Of a stretch of DNA of 30,050 bases, positions 22,021-29,566 are shown piece after piece. Each line of letters starts with the position of its first letter. Positions within the stretch are counted from its first letter, which is position 1. Source of the DNA: Fragilariopsis cylindrus CCMP1102 (lineage: Eukaryota; Bacillariophyta; Bacillariophyceae; Bacillariales; Bacillariaceae); the NCBI GenBank assembly GCA_900095095.1, contig FMBT01000277.1, forward strand, positions 1-30,050, read 5' to 3'. A program made the translations under genes and the position numbers. The notes beneath the pieces are model-generated. The model did no database searches, was not told the origin of the DNA, and saw nothing but the letters and a program-made list of their open reading frames with translations.

Positions 22021-23186
22021 TGTCGTTTGTCGTTGTGTTTGTGTTTGTCGTTGTCGTTTGGTTCAGATATCGAATCGAATCGAATCGAATCTTCGAGTAA
22101 GTGTACAAAAAGTGTAGTAGTAGTACAGTAGTCGTAGTAGCGTTTTCTAAATCAGGTTCAACTTCCCGTACGAGTCGAGGAGTCAAGTGCAAGATACTGT
22201 AGAGAGTTGATTGTGAGTTGTGTGGTACTGTCCATCTTGTGTAATGTACAGTACTGTATGTACTAGCAGTGTATGTGTGGTGAAGAGGAGAGACACGTTG
22301 GCTGTGTGGTGCTTGTTGACTTGGCTTGACAAAAATGAGATGAATCGAATGAATCGAATGAAACAATCAATCCCGAATCGAATGAATGAATGAATCAAAT
22401 CGAATTATCAAATAATATGGGGTTTTTTCCCGTCGAACAGAACAGAACAGAACAGAACAGCGTTTCGTAGCTCTGTGCATCATCAATATATTAATTGTTG
22501 TGCTTGTACGGTACAGTAGTCCTACAGTAACTGTTACTCTAGCTAGCTACGGTATTTATAACTTGTGATACTGTCCTGCTATACTTGGTGCATTTAGTAA
22601 CTTTGGTTTCCGATTTGTTACCATCTTCGGTGTATTCGAAAAAAAAAAATACTTAACAAAACCTGGTATAAATTAACATACTATTAACAGATTGGAAATA
22701 AAAATTCCTCTATAGGCACTACAGTTTATAGTACTGCTAGGTCCTACCCCAAAACTAACCAACCACCATACTTTTTTGAGGAGATGTCGGACATGACAAG
22801 CTACCGGTAGGCACACCATCACCTTCACCTTCACACACACACAGAGCGGAGGGACTTCTCTAATGAATGGAGGTACAGTGTCACAAATTTACTAGCTAAC
22901 AGTTACTGCAGTTACTCGCGTTAATTTTTAATTCGAGGCGAGTGAGGGAGAATTGTAGATGTACATATCATACAGTGCAACACCGTACTACTACTGCACT
23001 TATTTTGTTGTTCCCTCTTTCCATGTCATGTCATGTCATAACATGCTGTCAAATTTCTTATTTTTCATTCGGTAGTAGAGAAGCAACGACCAGGTATGTT
23101 GAATGTTATGTTTTGTTCTGTTTTGTTTTGTGTATGTTGACGTTTCATTTATTTATATATTTATTCTTTTACTGTTGTTGTTATTG
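22021..23186. other. Intergenic, DCP1 upstream region
   Basis: Contains GAATC units at 22071-22090, GAATG/GAATC units at about 22340-22395, and five AACAG units at 22436-22460. The motif TACAGTA and its complement recur here. No gene is seen; frames near 22942-23355 run into the antisense of the next gene. Confidence 0.5.
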
Positions 23187-23685
23187 CTATTGTTCCTTCA
23201 TCTGTTTCTTTTTCTTTACCTCTTTCCACCATTTAATAATAGGCTTGGCAGTAAGAAGTACAAAAGGAAAACGAATAGGTTCAATTAATTCATTTATTGC
23301 AACTGCTGTCATAACATTTCCTGTTTTTGGATCAACTTTTGAAAAATCTATATAATTATTTGATGGTAATGTTGTTTGTAGCATTCCCAATACATCTATT
23401 CCAAATAATTCCATACCACTATATATACCAACACCTGTGACTACCCATACACCTGTCCACCATGCTAAAAATGGCATACCCAATTGTTTAAAATAATTCA
23501 TTAAACCAATTTTTTTTTCTGTTTCTGTTTCTGAAGCTGTTGCTGACGACGACGATAAATTCTTGTTCTTTTCTTTTTCGTATTCTTCCTTATCCTCCAT
23601 CATCTTCGGCAGCATGGTACTAGATGGTGTTGGTGTTGGTGTTGGTGCTGATGCTGATGGGGATGTCATAGTAATGGACGTCCTC

Positions 23686-23719
<34 letters not shown>

Positions 23720-23882
23720 GGGGCGTCAAAGTAATAAACGTCCTCGATGATGATGACGACGACGATGACGTCGTCGATGATGACGAGATAAGGAATCGCC
23801 GCACGACGGGTGCTGTTGTTTGACGTCGAACAGCAGCACAACTCCGAAGAAGAATCGAATAGTTGCTGCTGGACCTCATCAT
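23187..23882 (-). CDS. FAM210/DUF1279 mitochondrial membrane protein
   Basis: Unbroken 231-residue single-exon gene. The start (MMRSSSNYSILLRSCAAVRR) is rich in Arg, Ser and Ala without acids, as in a mitochondrial presequence. A Ser/Thr/Pro run at about residues 30-90 comes from CAT/CGT trinucleotide repeats. The DUF1279 domain begins near residue 125: NYFKQLGMPFLAWWTGVWVV, a membrane segment, then FSKVDPKTGNVMTAVAINEL and IEPIRFPFVLLTAKPII, followed by a Lys-rich end. The paired blocks (helix with a Trp or Tyr-rich membrane segment; D-P-K-x-G-N then EPxRxP) are what defines the family. FAM210 proteins are linked to mitochondrial translation and inner-membrane organisation; the exact role here is unknown. 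Confidence 0.75.
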
Positions 23883-24347
23883 GGTGGAAACTGAAATAAT
23901 AGAAGAACTTTTGCAGTACAGTACTGCTACTAGATTTGGACTAATCTAAATTTGTTCTCCTTTTGGTCGGTTATGACATTGTTGTAGCCAGTATTGTAGT
24001 CAGTATTGTCTGTGGTCGGCGTTTTCTCTCTGTTTTGTAAGTCTTGTTGTCTTTTCTTTTGGCGTGCTGCTGGTACTTGTACGAGCGCGCAACTGGAATC
24101 GAATGAATCGAATGAATCTAGAATGAAGATCAAGCAATGTCTCATCGAACACGATTGAAACAAGAAAAGAAGAAGGCATCGACAGAAAGATTTTTTTTTG
24201 GATCGTGAAAATAAAATCCGGACCAAAATTTCTGGTGTCTGATAACAACCAAAAATCAATAGTACCGTAGCTACAGTAGTATAAAAGGAGGTAACGAAGC
24301 TCGCAACCAAACCAACAAAGAAATCAAATCATGAAATAGTACTGTAA
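23883..24347. other. Upstream region of the 24-kb decayed gene
   Basis: Holds a copy of a repeat found inverted at 28467-29080 (see 24084-24230). The remaining sequence shows GAATC/GAATG units and TACAGTA motifs. No gene is seen on either strand. Confidence 0.5.
24084..24230. repeat. Uninterrupted copy of inverted dispersed repeat
   Basis: The reverse complement matches 28467-28516 followed directly by about 28967-29080. Shared blocks include an A9/T9 run beside GATCGTGAAAATAAAAT, the sequence TGTTCGATGAGACATTGCTT (in rc), and a GAATC/GAATG tail ending in CCAGTT. Identity is about 85 to 95 percent by eye. This copy lacks the 449-bp element present at 28518-28966 and therefore serves as an empty site. 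Relative to its downstream gene (24348, plus) it has the same orientation as the other copy has to MMSDH. Confidence 0.85.
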
Positions 24348-25257
24348 CGATGACGGATACTGATGTCGATACTACAATGGAAAGTCCTGCCACATCATAC
24401 GAGGACGATCCCCGAGAATTGCGTGCAGCTAGTGAACTTACCCGCATTGTCATCACAAACAGCGAGTAGCATCCAATGGAATCTGAGGTCTGCGACCGAC
24501 GGAGATATCATAACGACGGGTACGACGCAACCCAACCAAACAACCTCCACGGCATGTTGGGGAAAATAACCACAACAAAAACCAGCCTTTGAGTGTGCCG
24601 TTTGGAACTTTTGAGATTCAATGATGACGACGATCCGTGGGGCGGAAGAGAAATGACGGTAGCATGGAAGGCAGCGTGTGGCATTCCCGTTTTATTGCCT
24701 ATTTCCAGACTACGACAATCGAGAGCGCGTCATTTGGTTGGGCGACAAATGTCACGAGCATCAGCGGCTGGTCTGTGGCGGTGGTAGAAATAGTGATACT
24801 ACAACAACAAAGCAAATGGTGATACGTGGTTGCTGGATTACGAGCTGACCACATCGGACTACAATTACACGAATGCAGATGTTCACTGGCAAATCAACAA
24901 TGAATACCAGAATGTTCACAGAGGCAGTATCTTTAATCCTCCATCCCCAACCTGGCCATCGGACACACGGAACCGCTGGCTTTTGTGCGCGCAACGTGAC
25001 CTGAAAGGATGCACAACCCTCGGGTTGGGCACACGAGCAATAGCCTGGTGTCCAATCTCACCATTTCGTGTCGACGGAGATGTGAAAACTAATAACACTG
25101 GTTGGGTATGCAACTATCGATATTGTGCGCACAAAATTGTAACACCGCTGTGGGGACCATGCTCATCGTCTACCGAACCAAGGCAGGGGGTGGTGGTTCA
25201 CAGATTGTTGCAAGTATGGCCATTGCTGCTGCCGTTCTTATGACCCTGCTTTATTGA
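24348..25257 (+). pseudogene. Decayed gene, possibly a surface protein
   Basis: The plus strand has a run of short protein-like frames broken by several frame changes and stops. In order: MTDTDVDTTMESPATSYEDD (from ATG 24348, stop near 24467), SSIQWNLRSATDGDIITTG near 24455-24530, RFIAYFQTTTIESASFGWAT near 24685-24750, TWLLDYELTTSDYNYTNADV near 24823-24885, and a Gly-rich then hydrophobic end (SQIVASMAIAAAVLMTLLY, stop near 25255). The final hydrophobic tail after a Gly linker resembles a GPI-anchor signal. The beta-strand-like, Thr/Ser-rich composition suggests an extracellular domain. No family is recognised. The base composition is more GC-balanced than the neighbouring AT-rich genes. Too many breaks for consensus error alone. 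Confidence 0.45.
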
Positions 25258-25692
25258 TTGACGATTTAAATTCACACCAGACTGACTTGCAGGCATGGTC
25301 AAAGTCAGTTAGCCAAGTTTCGAACAGGTGATGCATCGTTGAGCAGCTTAAATAAATACCAAGACAAAGAAGCCAGCCCCTACTGTCAGTAATAACGTTA
25401 ATGCATATAACATAAAACCGTAGCTGAATTGATGGATGGTAGGATGTATAATGAAGTAATGACGGGAAAGGACGTCATTCTTTATTTTTAATACTACAGT
25501 CGTCGCTGGGAAGATATAATGATCTTGCTCATACATAGTGAACTGTAGTATAGTTATTCATCGTCGAAACGATTGTGATATGTAAGGGATGGTCACTGAG
25601 ATTAGAAGCAACTAGCTACACACAGATTGTTTTTTCCATCACATTATTTTTTTGATATGTTTAATTTAATTTAGTTTCATTCCATTATTCCA
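25258..25692. other. Intergenic with one hydrophobic short frame
   Basis: A minus-strand frame from 25536 to 25348 (62 residues) ends in a clear membrane segment (YGFMLYALTLLLTVGAGFFV). It starts with ATG but its first half is unremarkable, so it may be the last exon of a tiny membrane protein or chance. It lies just downstream of the MMSDH stop. Nothing else is seen. Confidence 0.35.
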
Positions 25693-28322
25693 TTACATCT
25701 GCCCAGCAAAATTGGCTGCATCTTTTGGTTCTTCTGCTGGCTGTGCTTTCGACGAGGTTTCTTCCTCACCATCTCGACTTCTCTTGCGTGATGAGGATGA
25801 TGGACCTCTTTTTCCATTCCTTACAATCGGCCATTTACTTGTAACTTTGACACGATTTGAGAAAAATTCCATTGCGCCATCACCCGTGATATCCATATCA
25901 CCGTATTTACTTCGAGTTCCATATAATCCACCAAATGAAAAAGGCTTTTTAATGGAGTAAATAAGAAGTAGTACAAATGGAGTGAGTGAGGGGAAAAAAG
26001 GGAGGACTAACTTAGCAAACAATCGTGTCACATAATAATAGTGATATATCTAAAACTCCAAAAACTCAACAAACACACACACACACGTACACAAACAGAC
26101 GCATAGACACACACACACACACACACACACACAAGTATCATCCGATTTGATCCGATTTGATCCGATTCTAGATCCGATTCGTTACTATGAATCACGCTCG
26201 TTCGTTGCTACATACATACTACACAACAACTCACCTCACGAGGGACGGGAATTCTAAAATCATGAATGAAAAGAGTACAAGTAAGTATAAAAAATAATAA
26301 AAAGTGATGACAAAAACAAAACAAAAAAGGATCATAATATGAGTTTGTTGTTTTATAGAACACATCATACATACATCGTAGTGGTCGTAGTCGATCAGCA
26401 CTCCAACTTTCGACTTTTCGTATCGTTGTCATATGTCTTTTTTGTGCATGTGTATTTTAACTTCTTTACAATTTGTTTTTGAAACTTACCCAATATTAAT
26501 CCCTAACATAGATGAACGAAATCGTGATGTAAACCATTCAGCATTACCACCCACAGATGTATAAATAGATGCAGCATTACCAAATGGATTTTTATTTTCT
26601 ATTTCTATTGCATCCTCCCATGTCGGTACACTAAAAATACTTAATACAGGACCAAAAACTTCTTCTGACATTGTTTTATCATCTTTATTTGAATGAAGTA
26701 TAATAGTTGGACCGATCCACAAATTACCACCACCACCATCTTCTTTTCCATGTGACTTGTTTGACCAACTACGTCCATCTAATAAAATTGTTGCATCACA
26801 ATTTTGTTCCGAATGTTCAATATAAGAAATAATTTTCCTATAGGATACTTCATCAATAACAGGACCCATTTGTCCTGGTTGATTCCCGGCTTCAATCTTT
26901 GATGACTTATCAACAATCTGATTGACTAATACTTGTAGACGGCTCGTATCAATATTATTATTATCGTTATTGTCATCATCGTCATCATCGACCAATAATA
27001 GAACAGATGCAGCCATACATCGTTGTCCAGCACAACCTGCAAATGAAACTGTTATATCAGAGGATGCAGTATCAAAATCACAATCACCTAATGCAATTAG
27101 ATGATTTTTTGCACCACCTAATGCAGTACATCGTTTTGGTGGTTGTAATTCTAAAGAACGACAACGATATGAAACAATTTTGCAACCGGTGATGAACCAA
27201 CAAATGTTATAGCCTTTGTATCAGGATGATCAATAAGACATTCAACACATTCTTTTGTACCGTGAATAACATTGAAAACACCAGGTGGCACACCGGCTTC
27301 CTTCATTAATTGACATGTATAATTCATTGTTAATGGAACTTTTTCACTTGGTTTTAATATTACTGTATTACCCATAACTAATGCTATTGGTACTGTCCAC
27401 ATTGGTACCATAAATGGGAAATTAAACTATTGCGTTTTTGTTTGTTTTGTTTTGTTTTGTTTTGTTTTGTTTATTGGGTGTGATGTGATGTGACGATAAA
27501 AAGGTTTCAAAAGATTTGAAGAAAAAAGAAAAAGAGAAGGAAAAGTACGCAAATAATGTGCAGTTTGTATTTATGCATATAAGCATATAGGTGAGTGAGT
27601 GAGTGAGTAAAATATCGCAAACGACGGTTCGGTTCGGTTCTATTGTATATTGTACATTATATCGTTGTTTACATCCATCGTCGTGTAAAACGTAAACATG
27701 ATTCATTAACAATTAATCATTAATACATATATACATAATATGAAATATACATAATATGAAGTAACACAAAGTAACATTAAGTAACATAAGGTAAACGTAC
27801 CGGTACAATAGAAACAACAACACCCAACGGATCACGTCGATCTTCACATGATACCTGAGACGATACTTTTAAATTATTACCACAGGCAAGTGATGGTAAT
27901 GAACATGCCCATTCAATTGTTTCATTTCCTTTTGCAACATCAGCTAAAGCTTCTGTTATATTTTTACCATTCTCTAATACAATTAATTGAGCTAATTTTA
28001 ATGAATTTTTTTCTATTAATGAATGTAGTTTCATCATACAGGCAGCACGTTGTTTGATGGTATACTTTTTACTCCAACCGTTATTACCAGAAGATGATTC
28101 ATCATGAAAGGCATTCTTAGCAATTTGTACAGCATGATTCACATCCTTAGAATTTGATATAGCAACTTTACCAATAATTTTCGAATTGGTTGGATTTAAT
28201 ACATCCAAATATTCATTTGTTGATGATGGAATATATTCTCCATTAATATAATTATCACAAACAGTAACTTCAACAACCCGTTGGCGGCGTTGGGCGTTGG
28301 CGTTGGTGGTTGATCCGTTCAT
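25693..28322 (-). CDS. MMSDH: Methylmalonate-semialdehyde dehydrogenase
   Basis: CoA-acylating aldehyde dehydrogenase (ALDH6 family) of valine and pyrimidine catabolism, converting methylmalonate semialdehyde to propionyl-CoA. Exons on the minus strand are 28322-27801, 27426-26490, 26253-26235 (19 nt) and 25944-25693, with donors GTACGT, GTAAGT and GTGAGT and AG acceptors. Landmarks are FNFPFMVPMWTVPIALVMGN, ILKPSEKVP, ITFVGSSPVA (cofactor loop), CAGQRCMAAS with the catalytic Cys, EEVFGPVLS, and the family-specific end IPVPRE-PFSFGGLYGTRSKY. A frame break at the T4 run 27178-27181, fixed by one base, gives 577 codons. The 35-residue C-terminal tail (KRGPSSSSRKRSRDGEEETS) goes beyond the usual end. 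No mitochondrial presequence is evident after ATG 28322, which is odd for this enzyme; an upstream exon may be missing. Confidence 0.88.
26072..26132. repeat. (CA)n microsatellite in MMSDH intron 3
   Basis: Two CA dinucleotide runs separated by about 15 bases, inside the 290-base intron between the 19-nt microexon and the last MMSDH exon. Confidence 0.9.
27435..27472. repeat. (GTTTT)n pentanucleotide repeat in MMSDH intron 1
   Basis: About seven pentamer units immediately beside the acceptor of MMSDH exon 2 (27428-27427). On the transcribed strand it is A-rich, not a polypyrimidine tract, which is unusual so near an acceptor. Confidence 0.9.
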
Positions 28323-28517
28323 GATGATGATAATGTACGTAGCTATGATGTACAGATCGTAGGCTATGATATACAGTACGATCAAATAAATAAATGACCT
28401 GTTTGTCGATCAAAGAATCGAATCGCTAGATACTGACTGTATAGTATTGTTTTTGACAGATATCGGAATTTTGGTCGGAATTTTATTTTCACGATCCAAA
28501 AAAAAATCTTTCTGTCA

Positions 28518-28966
28518 GGGCCTTCCGGCGTTGTAAATATTGTGGGGGTTGCTCGAAAACTAATAATTTATTTTCTTTGAAAAGCGGGTATGCTCAGCGT
28601 GGAGCTTACCCGCTTCACTAAAAAGCGGGTAGGGGTACCCGCTTTGGGTACCCGCTTGCCTAAAAAGCGGGTAGGGGTACCCGCTTTGGGTACCCGCTTG
28701 CCTAAAAAGCGGGTAGGGGTACCCGCTTTTTTACTTATGCCCCACGCTGCAAAAACACGATATAATATTTTTCCATACCCGCTTGGCTAAAAAGCGGGTA
28801 GGGGTACCCGCCTTGGGTACCCGCTTGCCTAAAAAGCGGGTAGGGGTACCCGCTTTGGGTACCCGCTTGCCTAAAAAGCGGGTAGGGGTACCCGCTTTAA
28901 AAAAAACCAATCCACGATTACTAGTTTCGTTCAGCCCCCACGCTGTTAAATAGTGCCGGAAGGCCA
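28518..28966. mobile_element. MITE-like insertion with terminal inverted repeats
   Basis: The ends are GGCCTTCCGGC (28519-28529) and GCCGGAAGGCC (28955-28965). The inverted similarity continues for about 37 bases (GTGGGGG on the left against CCCCCAC on the right). Comparison with the uninterrupted copy at 24 kb fixes the insertion between CTTTCTGTC and (G)ACGCCTTC. Flanking GTCA (28514-28517) and GTTG (28967-28970) may be a diverged target duplication of 3 to 5 bases. The element has no coding capacity; its body is a hairpin array. The superfamily cannot be assigned from these ends. Confidence 0.65.
28582..28897. repeat. 42-bp hairpin-forming tandem array
   Basis: AAGCGGGTA starts at 28582, 28623, 28665, 28707, 28792, 28834 and 28876. 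The last six follow a 42-bp period; the 85-base step across the spacer is two periods plus one. Each unit contains AAGCGGGTA-GGGG-TACCCGCTT, a 9-bp stem with a 4-base loop, plus an extra TACCCGCTT arm. Six full hairpins form two blocks of three around a central AT-rich spacer (about 28729-28775). One unit is mutated (GCCTT at about 28810). Confidence 0.92.
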
Positions 28967-29217
28967 GTTGACGCCTTCTTCTTTCTTGTTTCGATGTGTT
29001 CGATGAGACATTGCTTCTTGATTCATTCTTGATTTATTCGATTCATTCGATTCATTCCTTTCATTCCAGTTCGCGCACGCTACTAGTAGCCTACTAATAG
29101 ATTACTATATATTATATATAACTTGTTATTTAATAGCTGCCGCTTCGCTCCTCAAGGTCTTAGAAAGACAGAGAGTCAACGATCGACCCGCCTTTTATTA
29201 ATCTGTATTACTTAGTA

Positions 29218-29520
29218 TTACGTTGGTTCGTCTCCAAATCTGTCATCAATTGTTTGTGTCCCTGTTTCCAATACAGTTGTTTCTCTACTAGTTGATCTTT
29301 TCTTTCCCAGTTTGTTGTACAAACTTGATATTAAGTGATTGATTTTATGCTTGGCTTTCACTACTGGTAGTACTCTGCTTGATGATCTCTTCTTCTGTAA
29401 CCTGGTGTGCACGTTTGTCAAGGGTTTGTTGGAATATTTCTTTGTTTTCAATTGCTGTGGTAGTTTCCTTGACACTGTAGTCTTTGCTGGCCTGTTTGTG
29501 TTCCAGCAAAGAGTTCCAGT
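29218..29520 (-). CDS. Hypothetical basic reading frame, possibly an exon
   Basis: The minus-strand frame is open from a TGA near 29548 to the stop at 29218 and has no ATG, so if real it is a 3' exon. It is Lys/Arg/Ser-rich with two similar motifs, LQKKRSSSRVLPVVK and LGKKRSTSRETTVLE, about 30 residues apart, and would be nuclear if expressed. An ATTAG that could be an acceptor lies near 29550. It may follow the membrane-protein gene upstream, but that gene has its own stop at 29567. No family recognised. Confidence 0.3.
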   Translation of the reverse strand, partial: TGTLCWNTNRPAKTTVSRKLPQQLKTKKYSNKPLTNVHTRLQKKRSSSRVLPVVKAKHKINHLISSLYNKLGKKRSTSRETTVLETGTQTIDDRFGDEPT

Positions 29521-29566
29521 GGATGCGAAGCAGTTGTTTTTAGATCAATCCTAATAGCGATTGTCT

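Larger units (their letters stand above)
28467..29080. repeat. Interrupted copy of inverted dispersed repeat
   Basis: Left part 28467-28516 and right part about 28967-29080 together match the reverse complement of 24084-24230. They are separated by the 449-bp element at 28518-28966. The left part lies about 145 bases upstream of the MMSDH start, so the repeat forms part of its 5' flank. The right part ends in ATTC-type pentamers that are expanded compared with the other copy. Confidence 0.83.

Noticed and set aside
7121..28322. Programmed frameshifting of the Euplotes kind as explanation for frame breaks
   Set aside because: Euplotes-type shifts occur at AAA followed by a stop codon. Here most breaks lie in A or T runs without an adjacent stop, go in both directions, and several occur within one gene, which fits consensus indels better.
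28582..28897. Regularly spaced repeats resembling a CRISPR array
   Set aside because: The units are contiguous 42-bp tandem copies without unique spacers, lie in a eukaryotic genome, and no cas genes are present.
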